Part shown: positions 44,694 to 53,940 of the stretch, one piece after another | How the letters are laid out: each line of letters starts with the position of its first letter | Position numbering within the stretch: position 1 is the stretch's first letter | NCBI RefSeq assembly: GCF_047511655.1 | Contig: NC_133399.1 | Location: forward strand, 3,909,333-3,973,332 | Direction of reading: 5' to 3' | DNA length: 64,000 nt | DNA from: Castor canadensis | Taxonomy: Eukaryota; Chordata; Mammalia; Rodentia; Castoridae | Notes under the pieces: generated by a model | Told to the model about the DNA's origin: nothing | Seen by the model: the letters and a program-made list of their open reading frames with translations, nothing else | Database searches by the model: none | Position numbers and translations under genes: made by a program

Positions 44694-47038
44694 TTTTTTT
44701 TTCATTTTTCTTTTATTATTCATATGTGCATACAAGGCTTGGTTCATTTCTCCCCCCTGCCCCCACCTCCTCCCTTACCACCCACTCCACCCCCTCCCTC
44801 TCCCCCCCTCAATACCCAGCAGAAACTATTTTGCCCTTATCTCTAATTTTGTTGTAGAGAGAGTATAAGCAATAATAGGAAGGAACAAGTGTTTTTGCTG
44901 GTTGAGATAAGGATAGCTATACAGGGCATTGACTCACATTGATTTCCTGTGCGTGGGTGTTACTTTCTAGGTTAATTCTTTTTTATTTCACCTTTTCTCT
45001 AGTTCCTGGTCCCCTTTTCCTATTGGCCTCAGTTGCTTTAAGGTATCTGCTTTAGTTTCTCTGCGTTAAGGGCAACAAATGCTAGCTAATTTTTTAGGCG
45101 TCTTACCTATCCTCACCCCTCCCTTGTGTGCTCTCGCTTTTATCATGTGCTCAAAGTCCAATCCCCTTGTTGTGTTTGCCCTTGATCTAATGTCCACATA
45201 TGAGGGAGAACATACGATTTTTGGTCTTTTGAGCCAGGCTAACCTCACTCAGAATGATGTTCTCCAATTCCATCCATTTACCAGCGAATGATAACATTTC
45301 GTTCTTCTTCATGGCTGCCTAAAATTCCATTGTGTATAGATACCACATTTTCTTAATCCATTCGTCAGTGGTGGGACATCTTGGCTGTTTCCATAACTTG
45401 GCTATTGTGAATAGTGCCGCAATAAACATGGATGTGCAGGTGCCTCTGGAGTAACAATCTTTTGGGTATATCCCCAAGAGTGGTATTGCTGGATCAAATG
45501 GTAGATCGATGTCCAGCTTTTTAAGTAGCCTCCAAATTTTTTTCCAGAGTGGTTGTACTAGTCTACATTCCCACCAACAGTGTAAGAGGGTTCCTTTTTC
45601 CCCGCATCCTCGCCAACACCTGTTGTTGGTGGTGTTGCTGATGATGGCTATTCTAACAGGGGTGAGGTGGAATCTTAGCGTGGTTTTAATTTGCATTTCC
45701 TTTATTGCTAGAGATGGTGAGCATTTTTTCATGTGTTTTCTGGCCATTTGAATTTCTTCTTTTGAGAAAGTTCTGTTTAGTTCACGTGCCCATTTCTTTA
45801 TTGGTTCATTAGTTTTGGGAGAATTTAGTTTTTTAAGTTCCCTATATATTCTGGTTATCAGTCCTTTGTCTGATGTATAGTTGGCAAATATTTTCTCCCA
45901 CTCTGTGGGTGTTCTCTTCAGTTTAGAGACCATTTCTTTTGATGAACAGAAGCTTTTTAGTTTTATGAGGTCCCATTTATCTATGCTATCACTTAGTTGC
46001 TCTGCTGCTGGGGTTTCATTGAGAAAGTTCTTACCTATACCTACTAACTCCAGAGTATTTCCTACTCTTTCTTGTATCAACTTAAGAGTTTGGGGTCTGA
46101 TATTAAGATCCTTGATCCATTTTGAGTTAATCTTGGTATAGGGTGATATACATGGATCTAGTTTCAGTTTTTTGCAGACTGCTAACCAGTTTTCCCAGCA
46201 GTTTTTGTTGAAGAGGCTGCTATTTCTCCATCGTATATTTTTAGCTCCTTTGTCAAAGATAAGTTGTTTATAGTTGTTTGGCTTCATATCTGGATCCTCT
46301 ATTCTGTTCCACTGGTCTTCATGTCTGTTTTTGTGCCAGTACCATGCTGTTTTTATTGTTATTGTTTGTAATATAGTTTGAAGTCAGGTATTGTGATACC
46401 TCCAGCATTGTTCTTTTGACTGAGTATTGCCTTGGCTATTCATGGCCTCTTGTGTTTCCATATAAATTTAACAGTAGATTTTTCAATCTCTTTAATGAAT
46501 GTCATTGGAATTTTGATGGGAATTGCATTAAACATGTAGATTACTTTGGGGAGTATCGACATTTTTACTATGTTGATTCTACCAATCCATGAGCATGGGA
46601 GATCTCTCCACTTTCTATAGTCTTCCTCAATCTCTTTCTTCAGAAGTGTATAGTTTTCCTTGTAGAGGTCTTTCACATCTTTTTTACGTTTACACCTAGG
46701 TATTTGATTTTGTTTGAGGCTATTGTAAATGGAATTGTTTTCACACATTCTTTTTCAGTTTGCTCATTGTTAGTGTATAGAAATGCTAATGATTTTTCTA
46801 TGTTGATTTTATATCCTGCTACCTTGCTATGGCTATTGATGATGTCTAGAAGCTTCTGAGTAGAGTTTTTTGAGTCTTTAAGGTATAGGATCATATCGTC
46901 TGCAAATAGGGATATTTTGACAGTTTCTTTACCTATTTGTATTCCTTTTATTCCTTCTTCTTGCCTAATTGCTCTGGCTAGGAATTCCAGTACTATGTTG
47001 AATAGGAGTGGAGATAGTGGGCATCCTTGTCTGGTTCC
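44694..47038 (-). mobile_element. Young 5'-truncated L1 (copy C), minus strand
   Basis: It is flanked by a perfect 15-base duplication, TACAACAGGTTCTTT, at 44679-44693 and 47039-47053. On the plus strand it begins with the T-run complementary to the A-tail. It then shows the C-rich complement of the G-rich 3' tract (44750-44815) and runs backwards through ORF2. It is cut off within the reverse transcriptase domain, where the FADD catalytic box is intact (46900 region). Confidence 0.95.
45187..47038 (-). pseudogene. L1-C ORF2 fragment (RT core to C-terminus), broken
   Basis: The minus strand reads from the middle of the reverse transcriptase to the ORF2 end. The FADD box is present. A 1-base loss near 46368 shifts the frame (same change as in copy A). 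A TAT-to-TAG change creates a stop at 45321-45319. The family stop lies at 45189-45187. The longest open part is 45319-46287 (322 codons), including the complete C-C-H-C knuckle. Confidence 0.9.
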
Positions 47039-47319
47039 TACAACAGGTTCTTTAGATTCTGTCCTTTGGAAAATGTGAAGTGTTCCAATTAGTGGTTTTA
47101 TATGGACTTTAGTTGTGCACACATGCTACTTGTGGCTGCTCTTCAACTTCCAACCCTCTTCTGGACTCTCATGACTAGCTTTGACTCCAGACATGTGCCA
47201 ACATTCCTGCCTCCCCATATCTCATCGAAATGCACATGTATATCCACATATCTCCCCTGTCACATTTACATACATGTGAGTATGCATATGCAAAGGACTT
47301 GGAACCAAACCCTGGAAAT

Positions 47320-47545
47320 GCTATTTTTGGGGGTTTGGAACTGGGATTTGAACTGAGAGTGTCATACTTCCTAGGCAGGTGCTCTTACCACCTAAGGCAG
47401 TCCTCCAGCCCTTTTTTGTCTGATCAGTTCTTTTGAGATAGGGTCTTATGAACAATTTGACTTGTGCTGGATTTGAAATACAATCCTCCTGATCTCTGCC
47501 TCATGATTATAAGATTACAGGGGTAAGGCACTAGGACTGGGATTT
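47320..47545 (-). repeat. Long composite SINE, minus strand
   Basis: GGAACTGGGATTTGAACTGAGAG, CCTAGGCAGGTGCTCTTACCACC, GAGATAGGGTCTTATGAAC, ATTACAGGGGTAAGGCACTAGG. A complete copy. Confidence 0.82.
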
Positions 47546-47577
47546 CCTTGGTTATTTTGTCACAAAGACTCAGCTCA

Positions 47578-47757
47578 CTATTTTTTGTGGTCCTGTGGTT
47601 TGAACTCAGGTGTTCATGCCTGCTAACCAGGCACTGTACCACCTGAGCCACACTGGCAGCTGGAGCTCACTATTTATCCCAGGCTGGCCTTATATTTCAA
47701 GATCCCTGCCTCAGCCTACAGATGCCTCATTACAGATGTGTCCTACCATGCCTAGCT
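47578..47757 (-). repeat. SINE, minus strand, hybrid form
   Basis: It begins with the tRNA-like half (GTGGTTTGAACTCAGG...CACCTGAGCCACACTGGC). It continues with a B1-like antisense half (CCCAGGCTGGCC, CCTGCCTCAGCCT). This combination differs from the common long SINE. Confidence 0.7.
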
Positions 47758-47954
47758 TAACATTTAGGGTTTCTGATCAATGAAGCATATTGTGGGTAAA
47801 GTTAAGAGGTAGATGGTATATTGGGGAAACACATCTTCCCTGTCCAAAACTGATATGACAATATTATCTACAAATTAAGAAACCAGTTACATTTACAATA
47901 GGCATCTGTCTGCAAAAAGAAATATTTAATTGATAGAACAAATAATTTAGAAAA

Positions 47955-48065
47955 AGTTGCCCAGCCAAATGAAAGAAGAATGAAAAGAAAGGAGAAATGA
48001 AGAAAGAATAAGTAGGAAGAAGGAAGAAAGAAAGGAAGCAAAGAAGAGATGAACAGCAGAAACAA
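47955..48065. repeat. GA-rich low-complexity tract
   Basis: Purine-only or nearly purine-only runs of GAAAGAAG and AGGAAG type. ORFs antisense to it are artefacts of composition. Confidence 0.8.
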
Positions 48066-48155
48066 ATGACAGCAACTGAAGCAAGGCATGGGGGGGACAA
48101 GTCTTCAAGTCAGCACTTGGGAAGGATCAGTCATGAAGATCAAAAATTCCAGGTC

Positions 48156-48370
48156 AGAACTGATGGCAGTGGCTCATGCCTGTCATCATAGCTACTCAGC
48201 ATGGAGAGATCAGGAAGATTGAGGTTCAAAACCACCCCAGGTAAATAGTTTGCAAGACAGTATGTTGAAACTATCCAATACCACAAAGGTCTGTTGGAGT
48301 GGATCAAATGTTAGAGCCTGAGCTAGCATGCATGAGTCCTGAGTTCAAATCCCATTACCATAAAAAAAAA
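48156..48370 (+). repeat. Long composite SINE
   Basis: GCAGTGGCTCATGCCTGTCATCATAGCTACTCAG is a clear head. It is followed by GATCAGGAAGATTGAGG, GGAGTGGATCAAATG and CCTGAGTTCAAATCCCATTACC with an A-rich tail. Confidence 0.85.
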
Positions 48371-48420
48371 TAAGTGTTGAAGATCAATCTGGGCTTCCCA
48401 GGGAATCCATGTCTTAAACC

Positions 48421-48461
<41 letters not shown>

Positions 48462-48486
48462 ATATAGATATACACACACACACACA
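48421..48486. repeat. CA microsatellite
   Basis: An interrupted (CA)n run, beginning CGCGCGCA and broken once by a CATATAGATATA segment. It starts just after the SINE tail region. Confidence 0.9.
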
Positions 48487-48490
48487 AGGT

Positions 48491-48565
48491 TGATGATATA
48501 GCTCAGTCATACAGTGCTTGCTTAGCACCAAAAATAACCTGGATTACAGTCCAGTACAAAGAAAT
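48491..48565 (+). repeat. Short SINE within a duplicated block
   Basis: GGTTGATGATATAGCTCAGTCATACAGTGCTTGC is the second-subtype tRNA-like head. It belongs to the block 48495-48790 that repeats 19660-19965. Another poor short copy follows at about 48815-48910. Confidence 0.65.
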
Positions 48566-48799
48566 GTACATGATAGCATACTGTATGGTCCAGTAATGAA
48601 CAGGATTACAGCAGCAATGGCAAGATCCAACAAGATTTCTCAACTTCAGCACTAGCAACATTAGGGGCTTGATATTAATTGTGGTCCATGTCCTGACCAC
48701 TGCACAATGTTTAACAATATCAAGGTTCATCCACACGATGTCACTAAAACTAGTGCCTGCTTCATGTCATGACAAGAGAAAATCTCTCCACCCACACAC

Positions 48800-49300
48800 A
48801 TTTGTTCCCTAGGGATGAGAATTCTGGCAGAAAGAAGTATATGGTAGAGTTGCTAATTCACAATTGTTGGTCCCTGAGTTCAAACCCCAGAACAACAACA
48901 ACAAAAAAATCCTGCAATAATTTAAAGGAGTATAACACAATCAATTGTGGCCCAGAATAAGGAAAAAACAGCCTATAGGATGCAAACACAAAATACCCTG
49001 CTAGTTAGCAAGGCAGATTACTTGAAATACCTCAGATCAAAATTTTGTTTCTTGGGGAAATTGAGGACCACCTCTGTGACTGCACCAAATACAACATTTA
49101 GAAACTTCACCTAGATTCTTACAAACCAACACAAATATAATATGAAATAAGACTCATTACTGACAACTCAGATAAAATTAGCTGTTTCCATTAAGCATGT
49201 GAAATCACAATGAACAAAGGAGAATGTGGCACATGTCCTTACAAATAGATCTATTTCAACATGTCACAGCATCTAGTTGGATGCATACAATTCTCTACTC
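48800..49300. other. AT-rich stretch
   Basis: Apart from the short SINE trace at 48815-48910 (CCTGAGTTCAAACCCCAG, AAC-rich tail) nothing is recognised. Confidence 0.4.
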
Positions 49301-49304
49301 CCAA

Positions 49305-49651
49305 TGTTGGGGAAGATGGTATCCAAGATATGAGACACTGAGGCAGCATAGCAGGAAGCAACATTTATTATGCAGCACAGGCCCATCAGACTGCTGTCCA
49401 GAGGCTGAGCCCCAAGAGCAAAGTGGTCTCACCTTATATACCCTTGCAAGCTGGTTACAGAAGCAAAAAGCAAGGTCTAATCTATACATGGTTATATTTA
49501 CATTTATTGGCTACTTTATCCTAGTGCTATGTAACTTTTCCCTTCCCCTTGCTTGGGTTTTATCTCTCTGCTATGCCATTTCTACCTCCCTGCTACTTTA
49601 TCAGGACTCAAGCCTACACTGTTTTTTTTTCTGATCCTCCTCCCTGCTACA
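49305..49651 (-). mobile_element. LTR with adjoining polypurine tract (3' LTR), minus strand
   Basis: The plus-strand limits are TG at 49305 and CA at 49650-49651, length 347 bp. On the minus strand a TATATAAGG box (near 49436) precedes an AATAAA signal (near 49364). About 60 bases later comes the CCCCAACA end. Immediately upstream in LTR orientation is AAAGGGGGGAAG (plus 49652-49664), a polypurine tract. This is therefore the 3' LTR of a provirus, most of which is missing. Gene content would be needed to name the family. Confidence 0.75.
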
Positions 49652-49683
49652 CTTCCCCCCCTTTGATGCTTTGACCCACCCAT

Positions 49684-50252
49684 GCATTAAACATGTAGAT
49701 TACTTTTGGGAGTATAGACATTTTTACTATGTTGATTCTACCAATCCATGAGCATGGGAGATCTCTTTACTTTCTGTAGTCTTCCTCAATCTCTTTCTTT
49801 AGAAGTTTATAGTTTTCCTTGTAGAGGTCATTCACATCTTTTTTTAGGTTTACACCTAGGTATTTGATTTTTTTTTGAGGCTATTGTAAATGGAATTGTT
49901 TTCACACATTCTTTTTCAGTTTGCTCATTGTTAGTGTATAGAAATGCTAATGATTTTTCTATGTTGATTTTACATCCTGCTACCTTGCTATAGCTATTGA
50001 TGATGTCCAGAAGCTTCTGAGTAGAGGTTTTTGAGTTTTTAAGGTATAGGATCATGTCATCTGCAAATAGGGATATTTTGACAGTTTCTTTACCTATTTG
50101 TATTCCTTTTATTCCTTCTTCTTGCCTAATTGCTCTGGCTAGGAATTCCAGTACTGTGATGAATAGGAGTGGAGATAGCAGGCATCCTTGTCTGGTTCCT
50201 GATTTTAGAGGGAATGGTTTCAGTTTTTCTCCGTTAAGTATAATGCTGGCTG
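49684..50252 (-). mobile_element. L1 ORF2 fragment (copy D), minus strand
   Basis: Closely similar to 46520-47035 of copy C, extending slightly further 5'. It encodes the reverse transcriptase core including the FADD box region near 50065, in broken frames. It lacks the 3' half, UTR and tail. It begins about 20 bases after the retroviral polypurine tract, so a recombination or deletion joined the two elements. Confidence 0.88.
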
Positions 50253-50277
50253 TATATCATTTGTTCTTGTTTGTTTC

Positions 50278-50385
50278 CTTGTTTTATTTTTGGGGTCTGA
50301 AGTTTGAACTCATAGCTTAGCATTTACAGAGCAGGTGCTCAACTGCTTGAACCACATCTCCAGTCTATTTTATCTGGTTCTTTTT
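50278..50385 (-). repeat. SINE half, minus strand
   Basis: GGGGTCTGAAGTTTGAACTCATAG and CAGGTGCTCAACTGCTTGAACCACATCTCCAGTC. A diverged subtype, similar to the one at 51945. Confidence 0.65.
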
Positions 50386-50469
50386 GAGGGGGGTGCATAC
50401 ATGAACTAAGTAAATTACTTTTTTTGGCAATGTGTTTTCATTTTCTTGGGTGCAAATGATTAGGTTGAA

Positions 50470-51009
50470 ACACGTGGTATGAGAAATTCCTGGCCATCTG
50501 CTTCATTCCAGTTTCCAGAATTTGACCATCAGCCCTACATCAACTACCTGTGTCCTAGATACCTGAGTCTCCTCTCCTTAACAGACATGATGAATTTTCT
50601 CCTAGCCATATTGTGTCTAGAATTCTCTGAGCAAGCCTGTTGTCCCATTTTCTGGAGGAGTATGCAGGAAGGTCACAGTGAGTAAGATAAGAGGCAGGCG
50701 CTGGGTCCAGAGGGCAAGGACAAGTTCTGCTGAATGTAATTATCTGACAGACTAAAAAGTATCTCCAACAAAGAAAGCCTGATTGGCATGAGCTACTGGT
50801 TCTTTCATTTTCAATTCACCAGTTGAAAATGTTAGTTAGCACATCCTAAACCACTCCAGGGTCCCATCACTCAAGGGATTGGGGGTGGGCCCTGGACCCA
50901 TTAGCCAATCACAGCGGCTGTTCAATCCTCTACCCACCGGTCCAATGAGGAGCGGCAGTGGGAGGCGATTCACGATGCCTTCCTCATTAATCGCCATATT
51001 TGCCATGTG
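50470..51009 (+). promoter_or_regulatory. KZFP-type promoter, CpG-rich, well preserved
   Basis: Reverse-complement homologue of 39900-40320 and 17190-17650. The proximal part 50880-51010 carries CCAAT motifs (GCCAATCAC at 50903, TCCAATGAG at 50940) and many CpGs. The decayed copies have lost nearly all of theirs. Retained CpGs suggest an unmethylated germline promoter, hence possibly active. No TATA box is seen, as is usual for this class. The transcription start is likely near 50950-51020 but is not defined by sequence alone. Confidence 0.65.
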
Positions 51010-51114
51010 CCTGCTGGAGGGACCTTGCTCAGGCTACACAGCTCAGGAAACTGTGAAATCTTCTGACTGCAGGACCATAGGGACGTCACGTGGATGCTTC
51101 AGAAGCCGGAAATG
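51010..51114 (+). other. KZFP-like first exon (initiator ATG at the splice border)
   Basis: The exon ends GCCGGAAATG at 51114 with GTGAGC as the donor. In KRAB-zinc-finger genes exon 1 usually contributes only the initiator Met and then splices to the KRAB-A exon. The upstream ATGs at 50974 and 51093 are in other contexts. CpGs persist downstream to about 51260. No KRAB-A exon could be found on the plus strand from here to the end of the window. The gene either continues to the right or this promoter is orphaned. Exon start is approximate. Confidence 0.62.
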
Positions 51115-51500
51115 GTGAGCAGTGACTGGGCATCTGCAGTGCTGGGTGGAGGGACAGTTGGATCCAGAAGCAGCGGTGGTTTTGACTGGGCCGAGTCTGT
51201 TCCGGAGTCTGCGACCTGATCACATGGTTGGGGCCTTAATTCTGCGGGCAACTGGAGGGTGGCGATGAACTGGGAGCTTTGAGCCTATCTTGTGTCTTTA
51301 TGAGGTTACTTAATCCCAGCCCACAGCCCTGCTGGGACTCTCCATCTGCAAATTTCTTTCTTGCAGACTGAGGTTGCTTGGAGTCTCCTGAGTACTTACG
51401 GAGTTTGTTCTGGGACAGAGCGCTCCTGTGCAGTGTCTCCATAAATCCTTACTGGGACCTGGCTTCCCTTTGAGTCCATCAGGTTCAAAAGAAGCCTGGG
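51115..51500 (+). other. Start of intron 1 of the KZFP-type unit
   Basis: This part aligns in reverse with 39285-39700. ORFs of 64-68 codons antisense to it are chance. The sequence is still CpG-containing up to 51260 (GCCGAG, TCCGGAG, TGCGACC), extending the island into the intron. Confidence 0.55.
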
Positions 51501-51944
51501 CCAAACTCTATGCCCTGTCCCCTCAATGCAGTGCTTCTCAGTGCTGCTAATCAGTCCCTAAATTTCCACGAATTCTGCACACTTTTAGAGTAATTGAAAA
51601 TGCGAATCCACGTGTGCACGTGGTTGGCTTCTGAGTGGAGGGGCACTTTTTGCCCTTCCTGATTTAACTGTTAATTTTCCACAGGTTGTTTTACAAATAT
51701 GGTTCATAATGAAATGCTAATTAACTTAGACCATGACTTTAAGAGAATTACTTTAGGGGGAAAGCCCCAAAAGTAAGGTATGTAGGCATCTCAAGTCAGA
51801 AGGGAAATTTGCCCTCAAAAAGAAGAGAAAACAGAAGAAATAAATAGGGAGTGGACAGACAAGGAGATTGGCAAGGACAGTTTTCTCCTGTGATCATCTT
51901 GGTCTTGTTTCCTTGTTACTTGTTTCATTTTGGGAGATCTAAGT

Positions 51945-52105
51945 TTAAAATCACAGAGCAGCACTTAACTGCTTGAACCATGTCTCCAGTCTCTTTTGCT
52001 CTGTATATTTTGGAGATGGGGTTTCCTAAAGTATTTTTCCTAGCTGACCTTGACCGTCATCCTGATCAGTCTCCCGAATACCTAGGTTTATAGACAGGAG
52101 CTAGC
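51945..52105 (-). repeat. SINE, minus strand, diverged
   Basis: GCAGCACTTAACTGCTTGAACCATGTCTCCAGTC, then GGAGATGGGGTTTCC and TACCTAGGTTTATAGACAGG. Confidence 0.65.
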
Positions 52106-52124
52106 AGTGCTAGGATCTTTGTGG

Positions 52125-52640
52125 TCTGGTTGGGTCTGGAGACCTAAGACAGATGAGTGAGTATCGCATCCCCCATGGAGAGCAATATCATTCCTGCATC
52201 CTGAGGAGGTGGAGGCCTGCACTCCTGCATCCTGAGAGGGAGCTGTAAACTGCATTTCTGCATCCTAAAGAAAGATACAGGGTCTGATAGATCTGCCATA
52301 GGACTGGTGAGCAAAATGCTCTCAAGATTGTTTCCCCTCCTCCAATAAAGGTGCAAACGAAACCAGTTCACCTGAGAAAGCCTGCGAATCCATGGCCAAT
52401 GAGAAAAACCCACCTAATCCAGAGTTAGAATGGCCATAAAAACCCCAGCCTTCACCTGAGCTGGGAGCTACCAGCTTCCTGGCTTCCCAGCTGTGCTCTA
52501 GTTGAAGTCTTTACTTTCTCTCTTCTAAATCCTACTTTATATATACTGGCTTTGGCTTATCAATCAACTTCCTCATGAGGCAGTACCCTGGCCTGTGAAG
52601 GCAAGGACACTTGACCCTGGCCCACAGCACTTCCACACTG
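52125..52640 (+). mobile_element. Probable solo LTR with short internal repeats
   Basis: It has the overall form of a class I LTR. A GGCCATAAAAACCCC TATA region lies near 52430, 3' of a sequence carrying three copies of a CCTGCATCCTGAG-type unit (52191-52268). After it come the TCCTGGCTTCCCAGCTG and CTTTACTTTCTCTCTTC segments expected of R/U5. No internal retroviral sequence lies on either side. The exact ends are uncertain. Confidence 0.6.
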
Positions 52641-52651
52641 GCACAAAAGAG

Positions 52652-52880
52652 TTGTTTTTTTTTTTTTTTTTTTTACTGCACTTGAATTTGAACTCAGGTC
52701 CTCGTGCTTGCTTGGTAAATGCTCTTACCACTTGTGTGACTCCTATCCTTTTTTTCTGATGGGTTGTTTTCAAGATAGGGTCTCAAGAACTTTTTGCTAG
52801 CATGGGCTTTGAACCAAGACCCTCCTGATCTCTGTCCGCTGAACAGCTAGGATTACAGGCAGGAACCACAGGGACCTGGG
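52652..52880 (-). repeat. Long composite SINE, minus strand
   Basis: A T-run of about 20, then GAATTTGAACTCAGGTCCTCG, CAAGATAGGGTCTCAAGAAC and GCTAGGATTACAGGCAGGAACC. A complete copy, inserted next to the LTR end. Confidence 0.85.
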
Positions 52881-53029
52881 TTCTTCATGAACTTATGATG
52901 ACATGAATGTGTGATTTGTTTGATGACTCAGGGTCAGATTCCTCAAATTCACTTTACAAGTATTTACAAATCATTTTCAAGATATTTGCAATGATTACTT
53001 CATAGTCATTTTTGATGCCAAAAAAGGAC

Positions 53030-53290
53030 ATTTAGGAAGTGTGTGGAAGAAGTTTGCAAAGGGGCTAATGGGAAGAATGTTGGTTCTGTGATTCTTTTGT
53101 AGTGCAGAAATGATTGGAAATGTGAGTTAATTGCAGATATTTATGAGTGTTACAACCTCAGAATATATTATTCCACCACTTTCCTTTGTGTTGAGGTACA
53201 TGGTTTGGCAGAGTGTAGTTTGTGCCAATGAAGACAAGTTTGGGAGGCCCAGGCTCAGAGAAAGACACCTTTATATTTTTCCTGATGGGG
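53030..53290 (+). repeat. Direct duplicate of 62985-63240
   Basis: Shared in order: GGTAATGGG/GCTAATGGG, TTGGTTCTGTG, CTTTTGTAG, TTCCACCA/TTCTACCAG, TGCCATTGAAG/TGCCAATGAAG, GAGAGAAAGACA. Many substitutions. Together with the 5960-6300 / 53690-53935 pair this shows that the right end of the window is built of old duplicates. Confidence 0.65.
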
Positions 53291-53689
53291 CAAAAAGTTG
53301 ATGCATTTGGAAGGTGATGTGGGTGTGTAGTATAAATTAAAAATTTTAGTCCTTGTGTCAGTTTCTAGCAGAGATTCTGAAATCCTTGAAATTTCTGAGG
53401 CAATAGGATTGTATTTTGTTGTTTTCCTAAGCCCCATTGAGGCAATGTTTGCATTTATTCTAATGACTTGTCTCAGAGTAGTAGCTTTGTATGACTTTAG
53501 AAAGGTGACTAGTGTGACCAGACATAGGAAACATGTTCTATGGCTTGTTGTCTGTTTCACACTGCCCAGAAGCTGGAGGGACTGTGCTAAGTCAGGAGGT
53601 GTCAAGTTTAAATTGAAAGACAGTAAGTCAGTGTTTGAAATTTGGTTGGTGTTGGTAATACCACATATTTGTTAGCAGAAGTGATGACA

Positions 53690-53940
53690 AAGAAATACAG
53701 CACAACTAATAACATTTGAGGTCTTTGAGTGTCCATTCTTGGTCCTTAATGCCTTGCGTGAGGTGAATTCAGGGAAGGCACTGGAGTTGAGCAAAAGTTA
53801 AACCTGGTTCCTGAAGGAAAGAGTACACATTGAACAGACTTCATAGGTAGCAGTTAGGCATAAACCTTGTGGATATATTATGCAAACCTAAAATTGTGGA
53901 AGAGATCAGATTTCTGAAAGTAAACATTGCAATTACTACA
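53690..53940 (+). repeat. Inverted duplicate of 5960-6300
   Basis: See the partner at 5960. Anchors here are GAGTGTCCATTCTTGG (53729), CAGGGAAGGCA (53771), CTTCATAGGTAGCAGTTAGG (53839) and GTGGATAT (53869). Confidence 0.65.

Larger units (their letters stand above)
44020..47150 (+). pseudogene. HNRNPA1: hnRNPA1 processed pseudogene, split by an L1
   Basis: Pieces 44020-44693 and 47039-47150 together match the end of an hnRNPA1 mRNA: the Gly-rich C-terminal coding part and the start of the 3' UTR. Visible blocks include AATTTTGG.CCCATG near 44235, GGAGGCAGAAACTCTGGCC near 44266, GAGAGCCAGAGAAG at 44411 and GGACTGTATTTGTGACT at 44657. The two RNA-recognition domains are absent, so the copy is 5'-truncated. 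Stops and frameshifts abound. hnRNPA1 is a splicing factor with many retrocopies in mammals. L1-C interrupts it at 44693. Confidence 0.88.

Noticed and set aside
44634..44846. Proline-rich ORF (runs of Pro) as a small protein
   Set aside because: It is the antisense of the G-rich tract in the L1-C 3' UTR. The same artefact appears at 26594-26971 and 14055-14264.
45509..45751. Paired 80-86-codon ORFs antisense to L1 copies B and C (25310-25570, 25700-25942, 45509-45751, 45881-46141) as conserved genes
   Set aside because: They are shadows of the same ORF2 sequence; their mutual similarity only reflects L1 identity.
47864..48100. Phe/Leu-rich ORFs as a membrane protein
   Set aside because: They are antisense to a GA-rich low-complexity tract; the composition alone explains them.
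48421..48486. Regular spacing in CA and GT runs as a CRISPR-like array
   Set aside because: These are simple microsatellites; no repeat-spacer structure exists and the DNA is mammalian.
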